Source: Orychophragmus violaceus (taxonomy: Eukaryota > Streptophyta > Magnoliopsida > Brassicales > Brassicaceae). From it: a stretch of DNA of 64,000 nt. The notes under the pieces are model-generated. The model did no database searches. It worked only from the letters and a program-made list of their open reading frames with translations, and was not told where the DNA came from. The DNA is taken from positions 57,687,728 to 57,751,727 of the forward strand of contig CM058236.1 in NCBI GenBank assembly GCA_030180135.1. The letters are read 5' to 3'. The position numbers and the translations under genes are program-made. Every line of letters begins with the position of its first letter. The first letter of the stretch is position 1. Positions 1 through 11,618 of the stretch are shown here, piece by piece.

Positions 1-841
1 TTCAGTCGCAAATGGTAGTCTTAAAATCCTTGTTTTCTTGTAGTGTATTGACGTCACTCAGTAGGGTAACGCCTAGACATAACTACTACTCGAAGATATG
101 TGAGTTAAAGGATCTCTCGAGGATCCCAGGAAAGAAGCACCAGAATGCCACACCAGACTCGCAGGATCTAACGCACCCTAAGCAATCTTAATCATAATAA
201 CAAACTCTACGACATGAAAGCAGACTCATTGATACTCTACGAATCAACACAAGACCGATAAGGTCAATTAATCCAATAACAACTTAACTTAAGTACCCAA
301 ATGCTATCATGCAAGTCCTATCCATAATATCACTATACTCAATATCAACACTAACTCAACCCGACCTATCTGGCCCACCGACATAGATAACCACAACAAA
401 TGAAGCTCAATAATTCAATCAATAACTCAACCAATAAACAATTTACCTAATTTATTTCTTAGATTTATTTACTTAATTCTTATTAATTGTAATTCAATTA
501 TTTAATTCTATTTAATTATATAAACCTAATTATTTATTTAATTATTTGCTAGTTTAAACTTACTAACTTCCTAGCCCATTTAAATCCAATTGAACTTTTT
601 ATTTAGTTTTAGTCTATTAATTTCCTAATCCGGTTTATTTAGTTCATGCCATTTCTATTTAATTCTAGTCCAATTATTTATTAGTTTATTTACTTCTTAT
701 TTTTTTTACTATCTCATATATTTTATTATATAGGTTCTTATAGATTATAATTCTTATTTAGTTTATATACATATACTATACTACTCAATCAACCATCAAT
801 CATTATTCTAACTAAGCAATCAATCAGTTCCATCTACGCTA
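1..841. other. AT-rich intergenic DNA, no gene seen
   Basis: No convincing coding segment on either strand. The first 400 bases have mixed composition and might be old retroelement non-coding sequence, but I found no LTR ends or priming site. Bases 420-840 are strongly AT-rich with repeated TTTA/ATTT runs. Confidence 0.5.
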
Positions 842-991
842 TCAACATGCAATTTTCAGAAATTAAACATGCAATGCATATTTATTATCTTAGCCGGTTT
901 ATTTATTACAATTATTTAACTATCCTAATCGCTCTAAGAAGGGAGATCATGTGTTTTGGATGCCAATGCCTAGTACATACGCATATGGAGT

Positions 992-3491
992 GTGTCAATG
1001 AAATCCTTACTTGCAGACGAAGACACCAAAGAAGAGAGCAATGAAAGTGAAGAAGATCTGAACAACTTTGTTGCTTTTGATGATATGATTGAATTTGAGG
1101 AAGGAGAAGATGAGAAATACTCTGAATCGGAGCAAGAACTTGATCTAGCTGAAATCTACAAAGAAGTTAGAGACACTTTTTCAAAAGTGAAAAACAAAAT
1201 CTCAAACTTTTCAAGGAGAAGAAACGTCTTGATGAAATCATTGAATCGATGAATCTAGAGATCATGACGGAAAAGAAGATCAGTCATCATTCTGACCTTG
1301 ATCAAAAAAATATGAAACTAGCTATCAAGGCTGACAAACGGGAGCAAAAACTGATAGTTGAGAAAGATACATATGCACGACTCCAAGAAAATCTCACACA
1401 ACAACACAAAAAGATTCACATGTTTGCTTGAATAAGGCCTTTATAAATCTTTAGCTATGGGATAACTGAGAAGATTCACAGAGGTCTTGGATACATGGGA
1501 AGGCAAGCCGGAGAGACTGAAGCTATCAAGTTTGTCTCGGCTGGTTATGTGGAGATGTTGGACACATCAAGGCATACTCTCACAAATTTTGGAAACGGGT
1601 CAACTAGCTGAAATGACGTAGGAGGTTCTTCTGGAATGGACTGCAGACACAAATATGGGTAAGAAGGCTGACTTGCACCAATCCGTGACAACAACAACAA
1701 GCTCAAGAGTAGGACTCAGATTCAGATGCAACATGACATTTGTATCAAATAAAAATGAGGAGACAACACCATGGTACTTTGATAGTGGCTGCTCTTGAAA
1801 CATGAATGGAACCATGAGCAACTTGCAGAATGTCAAAGCAATCAAATTAAGGAAGGTCAAGTTTAGAGATGGAGGACATGGTGCCATTATTGGAAAGGAC
1901 AAAACCATAAGAATGATGTACCTAAACTAATGAATGTTTATTTGTTGAAAGCACTCAAGCCAAATCTTATCAGCGTAAGTCAACTCTGTGATGAAGGACT
2001 AATGGTTGTAATGCCAGTACATAATTCAAATAAATCAATGAGAAGCATGAGTTTGTTATTCATGGAATACGACCAGGAAACAACTGCTACATGTGGAAGA
2101 ACACAATGAAATGTCTCACTCCAAATGATGATTTGAATATGTGGCATTAGCGGCTAGGACACATGAACGTCCGAAACTTAAAAGCGCTAGTCAATAAGGA
2201 GATTATGCATGGAGTGCCTCCAGATAAGTGGCTGTGACAAAATAGTTTGTGGACAAAACAAGGTTAAACAAGTCAAGGTTCAACACAAGAAAGTCCCATA
2301 CATTCAGTCAAAATCTGCACAGGATCTTGTTCATATGGACTTGATGGGGCCAATGCAAGTGGAAATTTTGGTTAGAAAGAATTATACTTTGTGATTTTAA
2401 ATTATTTTACAAGATTCACTTGGGTCAGATTCATTCATGAGAAATCTGATATAGTTGACAACTTCAGAATTTGAGTATATCAGTTAATAAATGAACGAGA
2501 AGGTGTCAAGCGAGTTCGATATGATCATGGAGGAGAGTTCCATAACGAGGCTATGAGAATGTTCTGTGAAGATCATGGAATAAATCATCAGTTCTCAGCA
2601 CCACACACTCCTCCCGAAAATGGTTTAGTTGAGAGAAAGAACATAATCCTTCAAGAGATGGAAGGGGGTATGATCCACGGCAACGATATACCCATCAAGT
2701 TCTGGGATGAAGCAGTTACATCATCAACAAAGTGTATGTTAGAAAAGGATCCACAAATACACCTTACGAATTTTGGAAAGGAAGGACGCCTAATCTGAGC
2801 TAGTTTCATGTTTTTTGGGTGCAAATGCTACATTATGAATGACAAAGATCATCTTCGAAAGTTTGACTCAAAAACAATGAAGGGATCTTCTTGGGTTACT
2901 CAGCGAATAGTATAGTTTTCGAGGTTTACAACATCAAGACTTGTCTCTTCATGGAATCAATCAATGTTTAATGCCAATGCCAACTTGACGACTATTCCTT
3001 AACTCAGTGCCAATGATTTGACACATGAGCTATCTCTGCCAAGAAAGCAGCTACAGGTTCCTCGTAATCATTCCCAAACTGACGTAATTGGTGAAGTAAA
3101 GTATGGAAGAAAGTAGGGGGTTAATCTCAACTTCAGAGAGATGGTGCTGTTTGCGCTTTGTATCCATAATTAACAAAAAAACACATGTACAAGCGATTGA
3201 CAATGAGTTCTTGACTATGGTCATGCAACACGAATTGGAGCATTTTGTGCGCAATGATGTTTGGGAACTCATACCATGACGAGAGAAAGTGAATGTTGTT
3301 GGTACTAAGTGGATCATTAAATCAAGATGAGGAATGTGTGGTAGTACGCAACAAGGAAAGAAATGTAGCTCAAGGATAATCATATATTGAAGGTGTGGAC
3401 TTTGATGAAACGTTTCACCAGTCACACGCTTGAGTCAATCTGATTTTTAGTAGGAATGACATGCATTATTAACTTCATGGTCTATCAGATG
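992..3491 (+). pseudogene. Decayed Ty1/copia gag-pol polyprotein, truncated in RT
   Basis: Remnants follow copia order on the plus strand. First comes a gag segment rich in Glu/Asp and Lys (992-1431). A broken CCHC knuckle (CGDVGHIKAYSHK, about 1540-1580) follows, then a protease active-site segment (WYFDSGCS, about 1772) with a stop directly after it. Next are a GAG-pre-integrase segment (RLGHMNVRNLKAL, about 2150), an integrase core piece (PHTPPENGLVERKN, about 2600) and RT pieces (GTKWIIKS, about 3300; VDFDETFHPVT, about 3400). Several frameshifts and stops interrupt it, so no product is expected. It ends at a clean interruption by the Athila-like element. The RT reading frame resumes for about 10 bases at 10141-10150 and then stops matching. 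No LTR is recognisable on either side. Family assignment is firm; the limits are approximate. Confidence 0.85.
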
Positions 3492-3496
3492 GATGT
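3492..3496. repeat. Target-site duplication GATGT (left)
   Basis: GATGT directly precedes the left LTR and is repeated at 10136-10140 after the right LTR. Removing the element restores the copia RT reading frame across the site. Confidence 0.9.
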
Positions 3497-4688
3497 TGAT
3501 AGGTGTCAGGTTTTATCCTATATCTAACTGCAAGTGCACAGTTCAGTAGTCGTAGTATATAGGTATCGAATCCACAGGGACTCCGTATTCAATAGCTCAA
3601 GAACAGGAAATTAAACTAGGAAGAAAGCAATGTGATTGAATTAAAAGCAATGCGAGAAAGTAAACAGAAAGCAGAGATTGTTGGTTGTGAAAGCAAGTTA
3701 TTAAAAGCGCTAAGTCTAGGGCGTTCTCAGGAAATCAGACAAGCAGACAGTTCATTCAGCAAGGATCTAATTAAGCACAGTTCTAGAACTCAAAACACAG
3801 ATATAGAATTAACCAAATTCCTTTGCGATAATTCTCTAAGTCTAAGTGCAGCAAACCAAACTTTTGTTTGCGAGAACTAACAGATTAAACTAGCATTAGT
3901 CCCAAGTTTGATATGTTCACAATTATCCTAAACCAAACTTTCGTTTGCGAGAAGTTTAATTGCTCAACCTAATTAGTTCAGATTCCTAAACCCCACTTCC
4001 GTGACGTATTTAGCAACCTAAGATCTAGATTCTAATTGATCAGGTTAGAACTAGCTTTAAGCACAATTAGATTGAAGAACAGATATAGTTATGAATCCTT
4101 AACTGAATTTAACAAGTCTAGCAAGTCATGAAATCCTATGTTAGAAACCCTAAACCTAACAAGGAATCTACTCAGACATAGATAATGAAAACATAATCAT
4201 ATGATGAATAAATTGCATAGAAGATAAAGAATAAAAGGGGTTTGAAATCATCTCCAAATACAGATGAAGTAAAGGTTCAGATCAGCCCCAAAAGCTCTAA
4301 AAATCCTCTACTCTTAATTATGAAAGCGTAAGTAAATAAAACACCAAAAACTTAATTATATAGGTCTAATCTCGGCCAGGGGCTTCTTTGTAAATATCAG
4401 GAACTTCTGGATCAGAGTGCAATATCTTGACTCTTCATAAACCGCCGAGTTTTGGCCCATCTCGCTGGTGCAACGATCGATGCTAGAGTGCAACGATCGA
4501 CGCATTCCTCTGTTTCGGACAGTGAACTCTATCTCTCGGCCAAACACTCCAAAAATCTCCAAAAAGTGTCATAATCGCCAAGTATGCTCCAAACCTGATT
4601 ATACCTGTAAAAGACTCTAAAAGAACACAAAAGACACTAAAACACACTTATACCATGGTCTAAAACTAGTAAAAACCATGATATATCA
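3497..4688 (-). repeat. 3' LTR of Athila-like element
   Basis: Nearly identical to 8943-10135. Starts TGATAGGTGTC and ends ATATATCA. Contains two CGATCG palindromes (4474, 4494) spaced 20 bp and a minus-strand TATA-like TATATAA near 4356. Confidence 0.9.
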
Positions 4689-4703
4689 ACTCCCCCACAC
4701 TTA
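4689..4703 (-). promoter_or_regulatory. Polypurine tract of Athila-like element
   Basis: Read on the minus strand this is AAGTGTGGGGGAGT directly against the 3' LTR, the position and composition of a plus-strand primer. Confidence 0.8.
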
Positions 4704-6041
4704 GCCTTTGCTTTCCCTCAAGCAAAACAGAGAACTAAAGCATGGTGAAGAGGTTTGAAAACTCTTCAGAAACTCATTTCATCCTAGAAGCTACAATACT
4801 CAGATTCCCCTTAGTAAACCACTGAAAGAATCAATCACAGGATATCAAGACCACAATGTACTTCCCCCACACTTAGCAACTGTCCTAAGTAAACTCCACA
4901 ATCACATTCAAGCATTCAAATTCTCCCTACTGACTTCTGCAAGTATTTAAGTGCGGTCTCACCTAAGGAGTATCGATCAAAGGGCACATGGATTCTTACC
5001 TTATCAGCTCTAGACCACCATACTATCTTTCTCTAGTCCCTTTCTTCTCTTTCCCTTCTTTAACAACTGATTTTTCCCTCTTTGGGTATCATTTTATTTT
5101 TTTTATCAGTTTTCTTCCCGTTATGAGGTGTACTTTGGACACATTCCATGGATAGCACAGGAGATAATAGGGGTCTCTACCACTCCTGTGACCACTTCGG
5201 AGTTACTAACTCATCCTCAGTTTATTATCTTTTTTTTTTTTTTACTTTATAGAAGGGGAGAAGGGAACTAAATAGGATAGGTTGACAGGCTGTGTCAGAA
5301 CTAACAAGGGAATCCGACACAGAGTATACCAAGCCCTTAGGTGAGAAATCTAAGTCAGTATTAAATTGAAGTCAGTAAAAGGATCCTCTGATACCTTAAG
5401 TGATGTGGGTGTCCTCAGTAGGTTGATCTGTGATAGTCATAGATAGATCCTGCAACTTCATCCCAATGGTTACTTAAGTTCCTGCAAGTCTTGTAAATCT
5501 TCTCAGAAAATCATAGTTTCTTACTTAAACAATTTTGACTCAGTAAAACAAATTTTTTTTTGAAAAATGGACTGACTCTTAAGAAAACATAAAGATAAAC
5601 GTCAGTAGCACCTCCCCCACACTTAAAACACACTGTCCCCAGTAGTGTCAAGCGAAGGGTCGGTAAAAAGAAAGAAAAATTGTTAAAGTTCTGTTGAGTT
5701 CTGTCGGGTTTACCTCTGTCGCTGAAGCATCGATCGTTGCACTAAGTGCATCGACCGTTACTTGGCGATTTTCGTGTATGGTCGATCGTTGCTCATAACT
5801 GCAACGATCGCTGCAATGCGATTACGATCGTGTTGTGACGATCGACGCAGAAGTGCGTCGATCGACGCACTGCGAATCTGTCTGAGACCTGCAACCAGAA
5901 ACTCACCAGAAACAAAAACAAACGTAAAATCCTAACAAAAACACCAAAAATTAAGTAGAAAAACACCAGTACCTAATGGTGGGTTGCCTCCCACCCAACG
6001 CTTGTTTAAGGTCAATAGCTTGACCGGACGGACAAGATTTT
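4704..6041 (-). other. Non-coding 3' part of Athila-like element
   Basis: No ORF with polymerase similarity. It holds two further copies of the polypurine-like string (minus strand AAGTGTGGGGGAG) at about 4862-4876 and 5611-5625, T tracts near 5100 and 5230, and a cluster of CGATCG palindromes at 5731-5864. It occupies the place where RT, RNase H and integrase would be in an autonomous Athila. Confidence 0.7.
5731..5864. repeat. CGATCG palindrome cluster
   Basis: Seven CGATCG or CGACCG cores at about 5731, 5752, 5783, 5805, 5825, 5839 and 5859, most of them 20-22 bp apart, with flanks of the GCAACGATCG or GTCGATCGACG type. Confidence 0.8.
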
Positions 6042-8678
6042 TCAGGCACCAGGAGATCCCAACAGAGACTTTTTTTGTCTCTGTCCAAGTCTCCTCATCC
6101 AAGGTCGCGAGTAGGCTGTTGCAGAATGCTCATGTCCAAGAAAAGATGGAGTAAAATGTGCTCCAGGATCTAGAATCACAGTGTCACCCGGCTGCTCATC
6201 ATCTGCATCCATGATTGTGAATGTCTGCCCATCTATCAGTGGCTTTCGCAGCTTCTCCATCTCATATCGCAGCGGCTCATCTCCCAGGTGGAGGTCTATT
6301 AGACTCTGTCTAACATCAATTACAGCTCCTGCTGTAGCCAAGAATGGTCTTCCAAGCAGCAATGCTTCATCAGGATCGCAGTCATACTTCAGCACAAGGA
6401 AGTCTGTCGGAACTAAGTAGTTTCCAACTCTCACTGGAATGTCCTTTAAGAGTCCTTCCGGAACTCGTATAGACTGATCAGCTAGGACAAGAGAGGTCCT
6501 AGTGGGAGAAAAATCCAGCATCCCCAACTTCTCTGCCACAGAATAAGGCATCATACTTCCAGCAGCTCCTAGATCACAAAGAGAGTGTCTAAAACTGTCC
6601 TCGAAGATGGAGCAGTTAAGCACAAAGACTCCAGGGTCAGGCAGCTTCTTCGGGATCTTGTTTAACAGAACATCACCAATATGCTGAGGAACTATAACCA
6701 CCCAGTCTCTCAGCTCTTCATCTAGAGGCAGCATCTTTTTCAAATACCTCTGCACACATGGATGATAAGGTGGATCATAAGAAGTTGAAATTTCTTCCAA
6801 TTCTTCACCAATCTCCTCTAGCTTCTTAAGCTCTTCAATTTCCTGCCTAATCACTTCAGACACTGAGGAGTGTTGTCTAACAATCTGCGCATAAATCTCC
6901 TGTTGAGAGATCTCAGAGACTCCAGGGAATAAGCTATCAAGCTCCAAGTCTGCATCAATACCATCATCACTCAGCGAATCTGTCTGTTCCCGACGTGCAT
7001 CGATCGACACTAGGTGTGTGTCGATCGTTGCAGCTCTGCAATTTCCACCCGAGAGTTTTTCACCAAAATCCGGGATTTCTCCTTCCTTCACCAATTCAGC
7101 TGTACTTAGCTCAAATTTTTCACCTAGGTGAGATCCATCATTAACGTACACAGACCATGCCTTAATATGAGTGTCTGCTAGCCCTTTTCCCTTTATTGAG
7201 CTGGAAATCTGGTTTACCTGAGTATCCAACTGCTTCATGTGAGTGTTCAGGGATTCAAACTTCCCATTGAGGTCTTCATAGACAGCATCTAACTTCTTGT
7301 TGCAGTCCACAGAAATCTTGGTCTGACTCTCCATTAGTTGTTCCATCATAGCTTCCATTCTGCTCTCATGAGCTGTAGGTGCAGGAGGAGTCTGATAAGA
7401 TGAAGACCCATAGGTTCTCTGAGTACCTTGTCCAAAGGTCTTCTGAAAACCACTAGTCTGTCCAGAATTAGATGAGATGCTGTTGAAAGCACTTTTCTGT
7501 CCTCCATTGAAGAATCTGTTTCCCTGTTGATTACCAAATCTATTACCTTGGAATCCAGAACCTCCTATGTAATTCACATCTTCCTGCTGAGTGTCCTCCT
7601 CAGTTTGAATTACCTCTACATCTTGGGCAAAATGGACAGCTTTCTTACGTGCTAGGAGATTGCAAACTGTGTCCAGCCTAGATCTAATATCAGCTATGTC
7701 AGAATTCTCTACACTTCCACCAGATTTCTTCCTCCTCTCATCCATAGTCTTGCAGCTGTTGCTGCCTATTAGATTCTCAATCAACTGCTTAGCTTGTGTA
7801 GGAGTTCGGGTGTTGAAGTTAGCATTACTGGAATTGTCCAGCGCAGTCTGATATGGAAGATCTATGCCTCTGAAGAAGATGCCAATCAACTGAACCTCAG
7901 TGAATCCATGGTGTGGGCAGTCACGCTGATACTGCTTAAATCTCATCCAGGCAGTCTTTAAAGGCTCCACAGCTCCTTGTGAAAAGGTGAGTATGTCCTG
8001 TCTGGACTGGTCTGAGCGCGCATCATCATAGAAGTGACGCAGGAACTCACTCTTTAAAGCTGCCCAAGTAGTATACTGAGCAGGCGCTAACTGCTTCAGC
8101 CATGCACTAGCGTCTCCAGCAAGACTGTGCGGAAAGAGCTTAAGGAACAGATAGTCCGGGCACACTCCATCATACTTCATGCCAGTGACTACGTCCTCAA
8201 ACGAATCAATGTGATCCATAGGCTGCTCCGTTGGGTAACCATGAAACGCATTCTGTCTCATCAGCGAGTAGTAGATGGTTTTGATCTCAAAATCATTCCT
8301 CTCAAAAGCAGGAAGCACTAAAGCTGACCGGTTTCTATGAAACTCATCCGGTCTGTTGTAGTCAGCTAAAGTCCTCTCACGTACAACCATCTCTCTACCT
8401 TGGGCCTGTCCTTGACCCTGGTTCTGCTCCTGTTGTTGTTGCTCAGGAGGATCAAGGATGACGTTCCCTTCAGCATCAACCCTTTGCCAAGCGGCATTGT
8501 ATGGGTTGTTATCTCGGTCCCTCAGGGTACCTTCAGCATCACGTACAAGAATCAAATGCTCTTGCACCATCCTTTCTCTTCTCTCTCTTCTGTTGGTTCT
8601 CTCTAAACGTCCAAGTTCTTCAAGATCGAGATTAACTAAGTCCAAGTTCGGATTACTTCTAGTTTTCTGCGTCTGCAT
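6042..8678 (-). CDS. gag: Gag plus retropepsin-like protein of Athila-like element
   Basis: An uninterrupted frame of about 878 codons. It is open 8 codons further upstream, but the first ATG is at 8678, just inside the tRNA-primed leader. The N-terminal third is a retrotransposon Gag core (segments such as FHGYPTEQPMDHIDSF and HSLAGDASAWLKQL), which would package the RNA in virus-like particles. The middle is low-complexity Gly/Gln/Asn/Ser with no clear CCHC knuckle, followed by a coiled-coil-like stretch. Around residue 700 an aspartic-protease-like segment reads CDLGAAGSMMP, with the flap and ALLLGRPFL segments behind it. The DLGA in place of D-T/S-G means activity cannot be assumed. The frame also reads through two CGATCG palindromes (7001, 7022). 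Full openness with no polymerase beside it suggests selection for Gag alone or recent mobilisation in trans. Confidence 0.85.
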   Translation of the reverse strand: MQTQKTRSNPNLDLVNLDLEELGRLERTNRRERRERMVQEHLILVRDAEGTLRDRDNNPYNAAWQRVDAEGNVILDPPEQQQQEQNQGQGQAQGREMVVRERTLADYNRPDEFHRNRSALVLPAFERNDFEIKTIYYSLMRQNAFHGYPTEQPMDHIDSFEDVVTGMKYDGVCPDYLFLKLFPHSLAGDASAWLKQLAPAQYTTWAALKSEFLRHFYDDARSDQSRQDILTFSQGAVEPLKTAWMRFKQYQRDCPHHGFTEVQLIGIFFRGIDLPYQTALDNSSNANFNTRTPTQAKQLIENLIGSNSCKTMDERRKKSGGSVENSDIADIRSRLDTVCNLLARKKAVHFAQDVEVIQTEEDTQQEDVNYIGGSGFQGNRFGNQQGNRFFNGGQKSAFNSISSNSGQTSGFQKTFGQGTQRTYGSSSYQTPPAPTAHESRMEAMMEQLMESQTKISVDCNKKLDAVYEDLNGKFESLNTHMKQLDTQVNQISSSIKGKGLADTHIKAWSVYVNDGSHLGEKFELSTAELVKEGEIPDFGEKLSGGNCRAATIDTHLVSIDARREQTDSLSDDGIDADLELDSLFPGVSEISQQEIYAQIVRQHSSVSEVIRQEIEELKKLEEIGEELEEISTSYDPPYHPCVQRYLKKMLPLDEELRDWVVIVPQHIGDVLLNKIPKKLPDPGVFVLNCSIFEDSFRHSLCDLGAAGSMMPYSVAEKLGMLDFSPTRTSLVLADQSIRVPEGLLKDIPVRVGNYLVPTDFLVLKYDCDPDEALLLGRPFLATAGAVIDVRQSLIDLHLGDEPLRYEMEKLRKPLIDGQTFTIMDADDEQPGDTVILDPGAHFTPSFLGHEHSATAYSRPWMRRLGQRQKKSLLGSPGA
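7001..7027. repeat. CGATCG palindrome pair inside gag
   Basis: Two cores 21 bp apart within the open gag frame, translated without breaking it. Confidence 0.8.
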
Positions 8679-8702
8679 AAACTGTCTGTAATCGTCCGGC
8701 AA

Positions 8703-8780
8703 CGATCGATGCTATCAGTGCAACGATCGTTTCAATCTCTGAATCGCCTAGTGACGATCGATGCTAGAGTGCAACGATCG
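8703..8780. repeat. CGATCG palindrome cluster in gag leader
   Basis: Cores at 8703, 8724, 8755 and 8775, forming two pairs 21 and 20 bp apart, between the priming site and the gag start. Confidence 0.8.
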
Positions 8781-8919
8781 ACGCAGTGCGATATTAGTAC
8801 CTGCGACAGAGAGAAAAACAGAGAAAGTCAGTAACTAAAAAAAACAAAAATAAAAACGAAAAGAAAACGAAAAATCCTAGTAAAACCCTAAGTTCTAAGC
8901 TATCGAAGACTCAAAGAGT

Positions 8920-8936
8920 CCCCGGCAACGGCGCCA
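8920..8936 (-). promoter_or_regulatory. Primer binding site, tRNA-Asp type
   Basis: On the minus strand TGGCGCCGTTGCCGGGG, the exact complement of the 3' end of plant tRNA-Asp(GUC) including CCA. It lies 6 bases inside the 5' LTR, as is usual for Athila. Confidence 0.9.
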
Positions 8937-8942
8937 AAAACT

Positions 8943-10135
8943 TGATAGGTGTCAGGTTTTATCCTATATCTAACTGCAAGTGCACAGTTCAGTAGTCGTA
9001 GTATATAGGTATCGAATCCACAGGGACTCCGTATTCAATAGCTCAAGAACAGGAAATTAAACTCGGAAGAAAGCAATGTGATTGAATTAAAAGCAATGCG
9101 AGAAAGTAAACAGAAAGCAGAGATTGTTGGTTGTGAAAGCAAGTTAATAAAAGCGCTAAGTCTAGGGCGTTCTCAGGAAATCAGACAAGCAGACAGTTCA
9201 TTCAGCAAGGATCTAATTAAGCACAGTTCTAGAACTCAAAACACATATATAGAATTAACCAAATTCCTTTGCGATAATTCTCTAAGTCTAAGTGCAGCAA
9301 ACCAAACTTTCGTTTGCGAGAACTAACAGATTAAACTAGCATTAGTCCCAAGTTTGATATGTTCACAATTATCCTAAACCAAACTTTCGTTTGCGAGAAG
9401 TTTAATTGCTCAACCTAATTAGTTCAGATTCCTAAACCCCACTTCCGTGACGTATTTAGCAACCTAAGATCTAGATTCTAATTGATCAGGTTAGAACTAG
9501 CTTTAAGCACAATTAGATTGAAGAACAGATATAGTTATGAATCCTTAACTGAATTTAACAAGTCTAGCAAGTCATGAAATCCTATGTGAGAAACCCTAAA
9601 CCTAACAAGGAATCTAATCAGACATAGATAATGAAAACATAATCATATGATGAATAAATTGCATAGAAGATAAAGAATAAAAGGGGTTTGAAATCTTCTC
9701 CAAATACATATGAAGTAAAGGTTCAGATCAGCCCCAAAAGCTCTAAAAATCCTCTGCTCTTAATTATGAAAGCGTAAGTAAATAAAACACCAAAAACTTA
9801 ATTATATAGGTCTAATCTCGGCCAGGAGCTTCTTTGTAAATAGCAGGAACTTCTGGATCAGAGTGCAATATCTTGACTTTTCATAAACCGCCGAGTTTTG
9901 GCCCATCTCGCTGGTGCAACGATCGATGCTAGAGTGCAACGATCGACGCATTCCTCTGTTTCGGACAGTGAACTCTATCTCTCGGCCAAACACTCCAAAA
10001 ATCTCCAAAAAGTGCCATAATCGCCAAGTATGCTCCAAACCTGATTATACCTGTAAAAGACTCTAAAAGAACACAAAAAGACACTAAAACACACTTATAT
10101 CATGGTCTAGAACTAGTAAAAACCATGATATATCA
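8943..10135 (-). repeat. 5' LTR of Athila-like element
   Basis: 1193 bp, the transcription-start LTR for minus-strand reading. Minus-strand TATATAA at 9802-9808 is the best TATA candidate. Carries the same CGATCG pair (9920, 9940) as the other LTR. Followed by GATGT. Confidence 0.9.
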
Positions 10136-10140
10136 GATGT

Positions 10141-11618
10141 GAAGAGTGCAAAATATAGTGGAAATGAGTTTACTCCAAATATGGGGTAATCTCACGTTTT
10201 ACTTCATAGAGTGAAAAATAAAAATAAGGTTGGAGATGTCCGAATTAAGGTTGTTGCCTTTTTAACTGCTTATAGAAACGACAAAAATATTTTCAAAAAG
10301 GCTAATTACGCATGTGTTTATAGAAATTAAAACATGATTTATTTTAGACTCCAAGCATAATTTAAAAGTAGTAATCTAATTGTTTTATCATGCGTCATAT
10401 TCAATAAAACATCTTTACATTAATTGTAAAGTGCTTTTGAACTCTTATTAACTTTCAAAATTATTGATTACTAGGTTATCTTTAATGAAATTAAGTTATT
10501 TATTATGTTAACCTTACTTAAAATTTAAAATTTTAATTTATTATATTGATTTAAATAATTTTTTATATTTAGTAGATATATATTCTCTGTAATAAAAAAT
10601 TAAAAATATCAGATAATTTCTATATTATTTTTTGTCAACAATTTCTATAATATGTTCACTGTTTGATTTTAAGATATTACTAGATATGTTTGTTATAGAT
10701 AAAAACAAAAGTATACTGTGAATTTTATAATTATTATTAATATTAAATTTGAAAATATAAGATAAATTGTTAATAATTTAATATATGGCTATTTGTTATA
10801 TTTATTTTAATAATTTTTATTATATTTAGTAGATATACATAATCTCATAAATAAAAATTTTAAAATATCAGATAATTTGTATAAGATATTTGTTATTTTA
10901 TTTTAAGATATTACTAGAAATGTTTATTAAAGATAAACAATTTTATATTATGAATTTTATAATCTTATTAATGTTAAATTTGAAACCATACAATAATTTT
11001 TTAATATATAGCTTAGATTAAAAAATATATTAGTATTAATATTAAAACTTTGTGTCCGCACATGGTGCAGATGAATTATGCAAAGTATTCAGAGTATATA
11101 TAAAAAGTATTTGATATTATTAATTAGTTTCTTTCAGCTACAATGTATTCATTCTGTTAATGTTTTGTAAAATTCAGATATATTTTGTTATTATATTCAT
11201 GAAGATAACATTTAACATTTTAAAAATATTAGGTGATTAAAAGGAACAAGAACTAGCAAGACCAAATTCTGGGGAGCTCTTTGACCGAAGTCAAAGTCCG
11301 AAATGTTCCTCTTAAAAATTGACTTCTTCATTTTTTTTTTTTAAATCGTGTGAATGTGTAAAAGTCAGTAAAACCACGACTTTTACAGTTAATTGCAACT
11401 CAACCAGGGTAATCAGATATCTTGGTTTGATCCATTTTACTTGGGTCCAGTTAAATTGAAAACCTCCTAAATTGGTTAAGTCTATAAACCTAAAACCTAA
11501 TCGATTTCTATTTTCTTCTCCCATTTTCTTTAGTTTCTTCCCTTTTTAAACCGTTTCATCCCCTTGATCGATTATCTACACAAATTCGAAAAAGAAGAAT
11601 TTGTCCGAATATTTTGTG
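10141..11618. other. AT-rich intergenic DNA with a diverged tandem duplication
   Basis: No gene. The first 10 bases finish the interrupted copia RT frame. An AT-rich unit of about 257 bp occurs twice, about 10561-10795 and 10816-11020, sharing TTTAGTAGATATA and GATATTACTAGA blocks. The part beyond 11250 may be the promoter side of the next pseudogene. Confidence 0.6.

Larger units (their letters stand above)
3497..10135 (-). mobile_element. Athila-like Ty3/gypsy element, gag-protease only (non-autonomous)
   Basis: A complete LTR retrotransposon of 6639 bp on the minus strand. It has LTRs of 1192 and 1193 bp beginning TGATAG and ending ATATCA, a perfect tRNA-Asp priming site beside the 5' LTR (8920-8936), a G-rich polypurine tract beside the 3' LTR, and 5-bp target duplications. 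The only ORF is gag plus a retropepsin-like domain. Nothing resembling RT, RNase H or integrase lies in the 1.3 kb between that ORF and the polypurine tract. This makes it a TR-GAG-like derivative that would need polymerase from a partner. By eye the LTRs differ at about 15 positions, so it is fairly young but not the youngest here. Confidence 0.9.

Noticed and set aside
1..420. Possible LTR or leader of a retroelement at the window start
   Set aside because: No matching second copy in the window and no priming site or TG/CA ends seen.
10140..11250. Possible Helitron or MITE around the AT-rich tandem units
   Set aside because: No CTRR end with hairpin, no terminal inverted repeats and no target duplication could be placed.
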